This document shows, one piece after another, positions 33,633 to 43,560 of a DNA stretch of 64,000 bases. The translations under genes and the position numbers were made by a program. The first letter of the stretch is position 1. Each line of letters begins with the position of its first letter. Under the pieces are notes generated by a model. It was not told where the DNA came from. It saw only the letters and a program-made list of their open reading frames with translations, and ran no database searches. This DNA is from Lactifluus volemus (taxonomy: Eukaryota; Basidiomycota; Agaricomycetes; Russulales; Russulaceae). Location of the stretch: assembly GCA_022376515.1 (NCBI GenBank), contig WTXI01000090.1, forward strand, positions 1 through 64,000, in the 5' to 3' direction.

Positions 33633-34470
33633 AGTTGGCTTGGGACGCCATTTGATGCCCGCGTCGATACAGCTGACGCAATGGTCAACAAGAGCAAGAC
33701 AGCAAAAAAAGAATGATCGGAGCACTTGTGCGCCATGAAACCCTTCTTGGTCCTTATAAATTCTGCTGTGGCGGCTAAGATGGAAAGGTTTGGTTTAAAT
33801 GCGTGAGCGTCTGCATATGAAAAGGCGACAAACTTTCGATCGCGCCTGCGTTGTTACAGAAGATAGCATCGAACGTCTGTGCCTCGTCGGCAGCAAAGTA
33901 AGGCAGGAACAAAATATTGTGATCTATTCAGTATACCAAGTCAGAAACGTGGCCTATTCCGGTAGCAGTCGCGCAGCAGCGGACCTTGATAATTCTCGCC
34001 GACGCCAGGCAAGTCCACGCGCTGTTTCACGCCAACTCGCTCTAGTACGTCTTTGGAACCTATTCCAGAACGCTCCAGGATACCTGGGGTACCAAAAGAT
34101 CCAGCAGAGAGGACTACGAGTTTCGTCCCGCGGACTGTGCGCGTTTCGTTCGCGCCATCTGGGTAGAGCAGCGGGTTGAGTGTGAAAGCAACTCCAGTCG
34201 CGCGGTTCTCACTACGTAGTAGGTTCGAGCCAAAGCTAGGAGGAGAGTGTAACACGCCGAACGTACTCGGAGTTATCGTCAAACGTGACATGCTTGACAT
34301 GTATCCCCGTGAAAACGTGAAGTTTTGGACGCGTCTCCAGAAGTGGGTAGATAAATTTGTGTGGCACATCAGAGCGATTGCCCGTCTCCGCATCTATCCA
34401 CCTGCTCGCAGAACACGGATGTCACCATCAGCACTCACAGTGCGAAACGCTGTGAAGATCATGTACGCAC

Positions 34471-34481
34471 TTGGGCCAACT
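34471..34481 (-). other. 11-nt micro-exon of the GMC gene
   Basis: AGTTGGCCCAA between a CACGCAG acceptor and a GTGCGT donor. Using it joins the neighbouring exons in phase and yields YTSWPKWIDAETGNRSD, which fits the conserved W-K-I/Y-D...TG-R-D stretch of alcohol oxidases. Skipping it breaks the frame. Confidence 0.7.
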
Positions 34482-35360
34482 CTGCGTGCAGTTCGATGGC
34501 AATTCAGATGATACATCAAATATCGATTGGGGATGAGGACGGAATACTCACCGTGTAAACATTAATAGTTGAGAGGTCATTTGTATCCGTGTCGGGCGGC
34601 GCCAAGGCACGATCGGGATCGAGCGCCCGCGAGACGTCGAGGAACTGGCGTCCGACGTCCGTGAACAACCCACCCGGGGAGACCTTCAGCGGGCCATCGG
34701 TGCCATGAGTTGGCCCTCCTGCGGCAATCTGGTACGTCTCTGTCTACGGGAACAACTTGAAATGAGTACGGGTAAGACCCAACATGCTAGTGGTCATAGC
34801 TCACTTTTCTCAAGAGCGGGATGAGGTCCTTCGATCCCCACCCGGGGTTTCGATATTTGGTCTCCCAGTCGTCATAGTCCGAAGCAGACGCACGGGTGTA
34901 CATCATGACTGAGTTTTAGTGAGTACACGACCATCAGCTATCTTTTTTGTACAAGCTGGGGAGAGATGACTTGAAGGCGCAGGACGTACAGTTGACGCTC
35001 CCTCCACCACCGAGACACTGTCCGCATGGGACCATGGCGGAGCGGCCCCCAAGTGCAGTGCTTTGTCGACTCGTGTGTACACGCACGGTGCGTGAGCCCG
35101 GAGCGAGGTGGTTGGGATAGAGCGCAGGTTGCTTGTGTACGGGGTTGTCGTATGTGAGCGGTCCCGCCTCAAGGACGAGTATGCTCAACTTGGGGTCGGC
35201 AGCTGCAAGACGGCCGGCGATGATGCACCCCGCAGCTCCACCTGTCCAACATCCCACATCCTTCAGAAAAGAACCAGAAATGAAATTAGGTCAGGAAAAC
35301 CCCACCGCCCGCAATGACGATATCATATTCAGGGTCAATTTGAGTGAGAATACTAGACAT

Positions 35361-36776
35361 TCTGTCTTGACGTGATCGTCCACAAGTGATACAGAGTCAA
35401 GTGCGCTTATATGGCCGCCTTTAGTTACAAGACATAAAGCTGTGGCGTAAATGTATGCGGTGAATCCAGGAAACCCCGCACTAAATCCTCAGAAATACCG
35501 GCAGGGCGTAAACATATGCCGTCAACGGTCAATTGAAGTTGAGAAGTTTAATTCTGTACGTACCATTCAAATCGCGGAGGCATTCAAGTCGCAGTTGCGG
35601 ATTGGCCCTAGTCTCTAAAAACGGCTAGTCGATAGCGGGTTCTGTAAAAGTGGAAATCGACACTGTGTAGTGTGTTCTGACTTCTGACCGGGAAGTCACA
35701 TATTAGGTGACTGATTTCGAAACCTCGACATTCCACTGATTGAACGCCTTTAGAGAGGGTCTTGTGGAAATGGCCCGTACGTTTGTCCAAGTCGTTATTG
35801 CTTCGTCGATGTGCCAGCCTGAGCGAAGCACCAACTTTCTCGAACTTGAATGGCTATGAGCGAATTCCCGCTTTGGACCGTCCGCGTGCGTCGGTGATCT
35901 GAGTACACACGGCCCGGGGCTTATCCTTACCTCCCGTCCATCCTCACCATAGAGATCAAACGAGTTCACGTAGCAGCTGTTTTTGTATTCGAGAGCTGAC
36001 ACACTGAACATGCACCCGAAGGCGCACTGGTGACTTTGAGAAATGAATATGGGGGAAAGAGTGACCAGCATTTTTATGGTGATTTGGGTGCTGTATTTCA
36101 AGTATTTCAAAGGCACCATGAATCACCACTATAAAAGAACAATACTCACTCTTTTCCCCCATATTCTGCTCTCAAACTCACCCAGCATGTATGGGGGCTG
36201 TATGACTCTATACCGAGCCCGAGGCATAACGGCATAGATAAGAACGTGGCATATAACTTGGTTGCAAGGCCAGCCACACAGCTGGCCTTACAGCGCTGAC
36301 GAATGGGAGACGGACACATGACGCACGAGCCCGGCGTAGAGTGAGCCGTGGAAGCGCGCGTTGCACTCCAGTGTGTGTGGGGACATTGTGCGTCAGAAGA
36401 CCGCTGTTCGTAGAAGGTGTAGGGGGACGTAGGATCCGCACAATCCTTCGTCAATGGTGGTAAAAGTAGACATCTTCCTTCATGTAGTTTATCGTTCAGC
36501 CAAAAAGCTAAAGTACGACTTGCAGGCCTATCTTGCAGGCAATGTTTGAGACAAGCGTACGGTCCTGAGCGTTCCTCTTCTAGGTCACAAGGCTTTGACT
36601 ATGCATGACGTCAAGAATGTGACTGGGCTAAATCTAACCTGGTTAAGGTAACAAACGCCGTCGAGCTCAATCAGACAGGGAAGCGAAAAGGAGAGAGCCA
36701 ACGCAACACAAAATTACATCCATAGTAAAACAGTAAGGAGACGGGAGCAGGACCAACACAGCGTCAGACTAATTAG
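35361..36776. other. intergenic; holds a palindrome and the outer end of an inverted repeat
   Basis: Promoter side of the GMC gene and 3' side of the inhibitor-2 gene. No gene supported. Contains the hairpin at 36045-36166 and, from about 36431, the left arm of the large inverted duplication. Confidence 0.45.
36045..36166. repeat. imperfect 120-bp palindrome (MITE-like hairpin)
   Basis: GAATATGGGGGAAAGAGTGA at the left end pairs with TCACTCTTTTCCCCCATATTC at the right end. Inside, ATGGTGATT...GGTGC pairs with GGCACC...AATCACCA. It has no coding sequence. Confidence 0.7.
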
Positions 36777-37160
36777 CTAGGTACATTTCATTCTATCGGC
36801 CGTCTCGTGAGCCGCAGAAGAAGCGCCATTGACCTTGCGTACGGGCGGTACTGCCGCCTCTTCCGCAGGCGAGTCATCGTCTTCGTCGTCCGAAAGTTGA
36901 GTCGCGCGCTGGAAACCAATCAGCGAGAAAGACACATGACAACGTGGATGTATATCCAAAAGAAAGTGCATGTACGAACTTTCATTGCTTCTGCCTCGTT
37001 AGAATAGTGGCGTCCTCGCGCCTTCAAGAACGCCTCGTGCTTCGCGGCCGCTAAGCAGAATCGCGTTTAGCTCCTACGCCGCACCCCCTCGACGGTATAC
37101 CACGTACCTTCAGGTGACATGGCCTCCTCATCGCTGCTTTCCACCTGGACTTCGCCACGT
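36431..37160. repeat. left arm of large inverted duplication
   Basis: Reverse complement of about 41659-42380, with high identity and only scattered substitutions or small indels. It covers exon 3 (partly) to exon 5 of the inhibitor-2 gene plus about 340 bp of 3' flank. The inner border is sharp at ACGTGGCGAAG; the outer border fades near 36431. Confidence 0.9.
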
Positions 37161-37868
37161 GTAAAGTCGGCAGGAATGCTGAAGCTCGTGCTGCGGCTCG
37201 AGCTGCCACTGCTCGAACGTCCCGGCCGCTTTCCGGTGGAGAATGAGGGACGGCGCGGGGACGGCGGTTCTACTGGCGACGGTGAGGAGGGGGGTGGTGA
37301 GGGAGCGAGGGACCTTCCCAGGTCAAACGCGGGGATGTCTGCATCTGCTGCGTGAGCGAAAACGACAGAGTCACCAGGGAAGAGGAGGGCACGCACCGCC
37401 CTCAACTTCATCCAGTTCTGCATTATAGCGAACGTAGGGCGTCTTGGGCTCCGTTATCTTCATCTGGCTGTCCTTCTGCAGTTCTGTCAGCGCGAGATTG
37501 GTTTCATCCCATTGCAGGCTACCCCGGGGCCAGCCAAGGCATTCAGTATTAGAGATCAAAGGTCAGTTGTGTATAGTTGGGGTGGTAGAATGGATAATGT
37601 AAGGTAACAAATGTAGAAACGTGAGACCGATACGTGGAGAGCGACGGGCGCGATCGCCACAGATAGGCAACACGTAAGTTCGAGGCGGTGAGAATACAGG
37701 TACATGCTATGATTAGTCACCGCAACAAAATCGCAAAATATATGTCACCTACTGTTGTGTTACAGCTCCTGGCGCGGGAGGAGCATTCTTCAAAATACCC
37801 TTGGGCTTGGAGGCAGAGGCGCTTCGCCTGGGCGGGCTGTGAGTTGGTGGTGGTTGGGCAGTTGACAT
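36777..37868 (-). CDS. protein phosphatase 1 inhibitor-2 (Glc8-type)
   Basis: Exons 37753-37868, 37397-37518, 37108-37347, 36980-37050 and 36777-36908 join in phase to 226 residues. All three inhibitor-2 signatures are present: KGILKN near residue 23-28 (the K-G-I-L-K PP1-binding motif), [31 protein letters not shown] (with the Thr-Pro GSK3 phosphosite), and [10 protein letters not shown] (the K-x-H-Y-x-E-A-like helix that occupies the PP1 active site). The middle is a Ser/Pro-rich linker, and the end is acidic ([11 protein letters not shown]). Inhibitor-2/Glc8 binds the PP1 catalytic subunit and controls its activity and folding. Exons 3 (part) to 5 are copied in inverted orientation 4.5 kb away and used as the 3' end of an F-box gene. 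Confidence 0.92.
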
Positions 37869-38917
37869 CTGTCAATCGTAACTTTCAGCCAACATGAAGG
37901 GTAAAGTTGACGATCCTTGTACCAGTACAGTATAAGAGAAGGTTTTACAAGTTGCTGTCGTGGCGTGTGGTCCGGTCGTAGGAACCCCGGTGCCGATCGC
38001 CGACAACGACGACAACGCAACCGGCTCCTTCCGGCCCGCCGTCTCCCCCCTGTTCACCACCGCGGCTTCTTGCCAGTACTACACTCCCTTCGCTTCCCCA
38101 TTCTCAATTCGGTTTGTGTCGGCCACCACTGCCTCTCAGAGGTGAAGTTGAGGATGGTATCTCTGAGGGAGCGTACCCGTTCGTACGACTCCTATCCACA
38201 CATTTCACCAATAGGGTCTCAGAAAAACAAACTCTTCTCCCGCTGTCCGCTCATTTACGTCTTCATATCAAATCAAGCTGGCTTCTTCCGTGTCCTTATT
38301 ACTTGAGCTTAACGTGGTGGCAGACGTCCTTGCCATCACTTCCTTTTTAGTGGCAAGACGGCTCGGCGTTGGCAATTCCATTGTAATTGTTCCCAAATTG
38401 ACGTGGAATAAGCTCTACTATGTTACCGACTAACTTCAGTTGGTGCTTTCCTTACGCCCTTTTGTCTCAGACAGCCGCTCTTGCACGTCTTGGCTCGTAC
38501 GTCTGACTTGCGACGGTCTACTCCGTGCTATTGTCTTCCTCGGGACTGTGTGCCAATTTCCAGCTTGATGTCTCTCGTAATAAAGAAAACGGAAGTCAGA
38601 CCCTTTGCTACGTTTCCCCAAGGGTCGTTAGCTCGATCTTGCCAATATGATAGACCAACGTTTGCTGCTACTCCAGTACCGGGATTCACAAAACATAGGC
38701 TCGCTCTGCGAAATTCCCTGAACCATTATGTAATTGCTCGTGTTACTTAGAGACATGCAGTGAGAACTAGAAATGCCAATGTTGTTGACTTTAACCTTGC
38801 TTGTAGTGTGGACAGTTTGTGATGGGTGTGAGGGGATGAGAACCTGATATGTATATACCATTGCACAGTGTAATTCACATTGTTACTACTGGTGAAGGCT
38901 CATGATACATATCCCAG
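37869..38917. other. intergenic, no gene seen
   Basis: About 1 kb upstream of inhibitor-2. Frames such as 37960-38145 (+) look protein-like for a few codons but have no start or splice support. Confidence 0.4.
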
Positions 38918-39430
38918 ATGCCAAATAGCGACTTCGCTACGATGACGCACCACTACTTCGGCGGCGTTGCTATTCCGTCGGAGTCCACGGCACTACTCGA
39001 CTTCTTGTTCCGTAATACGCCATGCGCAATCATCCAAACCGTTCATGATGTTGCCCTCTTCACGTTTCGAACAGCCAAGGAAACAGGCCAGCATCCGGAA
39101 ACAATGCCACGGAAGAGAGAGCGGCAGGAAAACTGGAATTTGATAGACATTCCAGACTCGGAGAACCAACTTGAAATACATCACACGGACTCTCCAGATG
39201 TCAATGAAGATGTGCTTGAAATTAACTTCTTTAAGCTACCGCCCAGCGAACAGGTGAAGCAGTGTTATCGAGAATGTTATGAGGCGACCCACCCCAATAC
39301 TCTCAAGAGAGGCACTTGCGCGGCATGTGCAGGAGAAGTAGATATCTTACGAGATCAGCTAACGCAAATGCTGTTCACCTTCATTTCCAGTATCTCTACT
39401 ACTAGTACTGTAGTAACTTTGACTAGGTAA
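38918..39430 (+). pseudogene. probable Helitron-helicase N-terminal remnant (DUF6570-like)
   Basis: A 170-residue frame from ATG 38918. The second half, FKLPPSEQVKQCYRECYEATHPNTLKRGTCAACAGEV, resembles the region before DUF6570 at the start of basidiomycete Helitron helicases, where L-P-x-x-x-K-x-x-C-Y-x-x-F/Y-x-x-T is followed by a CAxCA/CxxC motif. Nothing of the helicase itself follows. The identification is from memory of the family pattern only; it could be an unrelated hypothetical protein. Confidence 0.4.
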
Positions 39431-39787
39431 TATCACTGTCAATACCCTAATCATTGACCTGTCATCAAGCCATCTTCACTTGCTTAAAAAAATTAACTCA
39501 GGCGTGTGTCAATGAGGTAAAACAAACGGCATGTGTCGGCCACGAGGTAGACGACTCGGAGTTGGTCCACATGTTTGCGCCGTGTGCGAGTATTGTACGT
39601 TGACACAACTCTTCCACTGGTCATATAGGTGCCCTTCATACCACCCTCTTCGTTTTTTCCCCATCCTTCGGCGAGATCTCATAAGTGCGTTAAATACCCC
39701 TCTCAGAAGCATCTGACTCGGACATCGTACTCATGAGTCCCAATCAGGCGCACTCGGAAGTCGTATACTATCATCAAGCAATCTGAC
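39431..39787. other. short intergenic
   Basis: 357 bp without gene signals. It presumably includes the promoter of the F-box chimera, whose first exon starts at 39788. Confidence 0.45.
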
Positions 39788-42042
39788 ATGGTTCGAGGAC
39801 GACTCGGAGGTATGTGTTATGGGTTATGCTCACAATGATGACTTATGTGAGGTATAGATCGTTTAACTCGTATTATTTTTTCACTGGCGCGGCGGCGGCC
39901 GCCACTGGCACGTGTGACAATTGGGGCGCTCCCAGATGATGTCCTCTTAGACATCTTCCAATTCTGCGTCCCGCAGTTTGACCCCTTTCTGGACTATCCG
40001 CCAAAGACGTGGTATGACCTCGTGCACGTATGCCAAAGGTGGCGATTTGTCGTGTTTGCATCCCCATTCCATCTTGATCTGCACCTCCTCTGCACCTCCG
40101 ACACTCCTGTGAGGGAGGCGTTGGATGTCTGGCCTCCCTTGCCTATCAAAATATGGTCTGGCGCTGGACTTGGATATCTTAGTGATAACGTCATTGCTGC
40201 GCTCGAGCACCCTAACCGTGTACGCGAAATTTGGCTCTTTCAAATACACTCATCACTGGGACGTTTAATTACGGTGATGGAGGAACCATTTCCGGCATTG
40301 GAAAAGCTTTGCCTTGAGATAGATGACGAAATTGGACAGACTGTGCCAGCACTTGCCAATACGTTCTTAGGTGGATCTGCACCACGTCTACAATCACTCA
40401 CTTTGAACCGAATTCCATTTCCGACATTACCCAGACTTCTTTTGTCCTCCGGTGACCTTTCCAGGCTTCATCTTTGCAATATACCACACAGTGGTTACAT
40501 TTCCCCCGAGGCGCTGGTCAGAGCCGTCTCTACCTTGACTGGGCTCACATACCTTAATATCGGTTTCGAATCCCCGGCTTCTTGCCCCGATCCGAGGACC
40601 CGACTGCCACCTCCGCTGACACCCGCTATCCTCCCCGCTCTCACGACGTTCGCATTCCATGGAGTCAGCGAGTATTTGGAAGACCTCGTGGCCCAAATCG
40701 ACGCTCCTCTACTCGAAAATGTTGACATAACACTCTTCAATCAGCTCATTTTTGATATCCGACACCTCCCTCGATTCATCGGTCATACATCAAGCTTCAC
40801 ATCATGCAATAGAGCAGAGATTATGTTTTACGGTGGCCACATTGTGATCTCGCTTCTACTATCAATGCTCCCTGACCCCTTTAGATTGAAGCTCAGATGC
40901 GGAGGAGTAGATTGGCAAGTCTCTTCCATGGCACAAATATGTGGCCAGTGTTCGTTCTTCCTGTCCGGAATTGAACGGCTTGACATCAGAGGGGACATAG
41001 ACTTGTTAGAATCGACTTTACAAGTGGACATGGACAACACACAGTGGCTAGAACTTTTCCACCCGTTCGCTGCTGTTCGGACCTTGAGTATATCTCGGGA
41101 GTTCCGGTCATTCATCGAGTCGGCCTTGAAAGGACTTAGTATGGAGTCAGTCTCGGAGGTGTTACCTGCACTGGGTGATCTTCACCTGGAGCGATGTTGG
41201 ATATTTTCATCGGTCTTGGAGCAGCGAGACATTATGCCATTCATAATTGCACGCGAGCTTTCCGGTCACCCTGTTTCTGTCCATCTCTGGCGCAAGGATG
41301 TGCCAAAGAGCTGGCACAAGGACTCGGATGTGTCAGAGAATCTCTCTAAAATCAAGGCATACGCACAGGCCGGTACGATCAAAAAAGCCGTGATCACAGC
41401 CGACCAACTACAGCGAAGATACTCCTTCCTCTCGAATGCTATGAAGGCCGATCCGAGGGCTGGAAATCCTATTCTTACAGTAGCGAAATGGCACGCAGGT
41501 CTAGACCCCATTGATCAGGCAGCTCTTGAAACAGCTGAGCCCTTGACCTGGCTTGAGCATCTTCATTCCAAACGTCCGGGTCGTGTCCGTCGTTTTCCAT
41601 GGCATGTCACTGCTCTTCTCTTTGAGGAAAGGGTGAGGCAGGCACGCCTTGCGATAATACGTGGCGAAGTCCAGGTGGAAAGCAGCGATGAGGAGGCCAT
41701 GTCACCTGAAGGTACGTGGTATACCGTCGAGGGGGTGCGGCGTAGAAGCTAAACCCGATTCTGCTTAGCGGCCGCGAAGCACGAGGCGTTCTTGAAGGCG
41801 CGAGGACGCCACTATTCTAACGAGGCAGAAGCAATGAAAGTTCGTACATGCACTTTCTTTTGGATATACATCCACGTTGTCATGTGTCTTATCCGCTGAT
41901 TGGTTTCCAGCGCGCGGCTCAACTTTCGGACGACGAAGACGACGACTCGCCTGCGGAAGAGGCGGCAGCACCGCCCGTACGCAAGGTCAATGGCGCTTCT
42001 TCTGCGGCTCACGAGACGGCCGATGGAATGAAATGTACCTAG
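39788..42042 (+). CDS. F-box / inhibitor-2 chimeric protein
   Basis: Exons 39788-39809, 39858-41711, 41769-41839 and 41911-42042 join in phase to 692 residues. The F-box starts early (ARVTIGALPDDVLLDIFQFCVP, then WYDLVHVCQRWRFVVFASP). It is followed by about 500 residues of leucine-rich sequence (LPALTTFAFHG, LPRFIG, LGDLHLERCWIF). At base 41659 the sequence switches in frame into the C-terminal half of the neighbouring inhibitor-2 gene: [17 protein letters not shown], then, using the same splice sites as the parent, [24 protein letters not shown] and the acidic tail. If the first of these introns is retained, the protein instead ends soon after in [13 protein letters not shown] at 41752. The chimera would join an SCF substrate-receptor motif to the PP1 active-site helix of inhibitor-2, but without the KGILK and KITEPKTPY motifs. 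Confidence 0.75.
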
Positions 42043-42380
42043 CTAATTAGTCTGGCGCTGTGTTGATCCTGTTCCCGTCTCCTTACTGTTTTACTATGGA
42101 TGTAATTTTGCGTTGCATTGGATTTCCCCTTTTCGCCTCCCTGTCTGATCGAGCTCGAGGGCGTGTGTTACCTTAACCAGGTTAGATTTAGCCCAGCCAC
42201 ATCCTTGACGTCATGCATAGTCAAAGCCTTGTGATGGCCTAGAAGAGGGACGCTCAGGACCGTACGCTTCAAGCGTTGCCTGGAAGATAGGCCTGCAAAT
42301 CGTACTTTAGCTTTTTGGCTGAACGATAAACTACATGAAGCAAGATGTCTACTTTTACCACCATTGATGAAGAATTTTGC
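41659..42380. repeat. right arm of large inverted duplication
   Basis: Inverted copy of 36431-37160. Splice sites, both exons and the stop of the inhibitor-2 3' end are all preserved here, with a few amino-acid changes ([10 protein letters not shown] to RAAQLSDDED, AVPPV to AAPPV, DRMKCT to DGMKCT). Confidence 0.9.
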
Positions 42381-42985
42381 GGTTCTTACCGTTCTCTCCT
42401 CCGATGCGCCCCTGAAATGTAAGCGGAGCTTAAACCTTCTCTTTTGGTTACTGTGACTCAGAATTGAGCTTCCTAACCACGGCTCAGCGCTCATCCACAA
42501 GCCTCGTCTCGTCTTGTAACACGTGTTACCCAACGCGGCCACAACTCCCCATTAGGAGTCGTGACAACAGGTATCCGATGCCCACCTTTAGGTCTAGTAG
42601 AGAGCTACGACCCGTGACCGCAATGCCTTCCGACGTCCGGCAACTTGACTCGTCAAATCGTGTCGGTCTTGGGAACTATCAAACCCGTGACAACGGGCCC
42701 GGGGCTCCTCACAGACGCAGTCAGATTGGGCGGCAGGAGTGGGGCAGGCGGTCGTGAAACTTTATTCATGTCATGTCTTTGTCTTTGTCCACGACATGGC
42801 CTGCGGAGTGCACCCGCATGCTATTGCTGTTTATCCATCCTTCCTGCCTACCGTAAAGCTTGGACACACAGCGTAACCATAACATTACCAAGTCCCAGAC
42901 CAAAAAAAATACGAGTTTCCACCCAAGAAGAAACAACCTGGGTTGGGAGAATAACACGAGAAACGGCGAAACACAGTGATTGTAA
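42043..42985. other. intergenic; end of inverted arm, left border of the kinase array
   Basis: The first 340 bp are the 3' flank in the inverted arm. From about 42740 a segment (ACTTTATTCATGTCATG ... CACCCGCATGCTATTG) resembles 45825-45900 in the first array unit, so the tandem array begins here. Confidence 0.5.
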
Positions 42986-43064
42986 TTTGAGTTCTGGAAG
43001 GGCGGCCTTGCGTGCGAGGACATGACCCACGGTTTGGAATCCAGTCGTTTTCTGGCTCAGACAT
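42986..43064 (-). pseudogene. kinase relic K0 (only first and last codons left)
   Basis: On the minus strand the first nine codons of the array kinases (MSEPENDWI) are followed at once, in another frame, by their last codons (TVGHVLARKAALPELK; intact copies end YRTVGYVLxRKAALPEPK). The roughly 1.2 kb between them is deleted and the stop codon is changed. The upstream flank (43100-43230) matches the promoter region of K4, confirming a former gene copy. Confidence 0.8.
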
Positions 43065-43560
43065 AAAATATAAATGTCGAGCAGAGATGGCCCGAGCGAG
43101 TGCATGGGTCAATTATAATCTCGTGCCGCCAAGGGTGAGATCAATTATGTAGCCCTTTTTTTTTATCCTTCATCGAAACCAATGGGACTCATTGTAAAAC
43201 AATCGACCTACATTCATCGCACATCCGTAGACATCTGAGTCATCGTTGAGACGTAACAATAACTCTACGATCCTGCCCAGTCGAAGTGCAGTCTCTTGTT
43301 GTCCTCTTCCGAGTCTCTCACGATCTCTTCACGCACCGACAGTGCCTCACGTTATGACATTACGATTCAAGGGCAACGAATGCAAACTACAAGCTGTATT
43401 TGGTAACTCGCCTGTGATCGTTCAGGTCATTGTTACTATAGTACTCAAGTCCTACGGGCAAGGCTACAGAGCGTACTTGATGGACGCATTTTGTTTACAA
43501 GGGTACGGCAATGACGGGCGAGTAACACAAGACACAATAAAGAGTAAGACGTCAGAGCAG
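43065..43560. other. array spacer between K0 and K1
   Basis: The left half matches the region upstream of kinase K4 (AGGGTGAGATCAATTATGTA and AAACAATC-ACCTAC). The right half (about 43240-43500) matches 55940-56160 in the third unit. The S gene expected between them is missing, so this unit has lost it by deletion. Confidence 0.55.

Larger units (their letters stand above)
33621..35360 (-). pseudogene. GMC alcohol-oxidase-like gene, 5' part (split by LINE)
   Basis: N-terminal two thirds of the oxidase. Exons 35306-35360, 34990-35241, 34805-34908, 34552-34743, a micro-exon 34471-34481, 34267-34401, 33985-34211, 33834-33923, 33726-33774 and 33672 down to the LINE. The start MSSILTQIDPEYDIVIAG leads into the FAD dinucleotide-binding GGGAAGCIIAGRLA. 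Further blocks are LVLEAGP, GRRSAMVPCGQCLGGGGSVN with FMMYTRASASDYDDW (GMC signature 1), LSAGSFGTPGILERSGIG (signature 2), LPGVGENYQDHNILF and GFMAHNCIDAGIKWRP. The usual HNGID is HNCID here. No stop or frame error was found in any exon; phases close throughout. The only lesion is the LINE. Family role: oxidation of short primary alcohols to aldehydes with release of hydrogen peroxide. Confidence 0.88.

Noticed and set aside
37960..38145. Small open frame divergent from inhibitor-2
   Set aside because: Low-complexity Ser/Ala/Pro translation with no splice continuation; it overlaps the promoter region.
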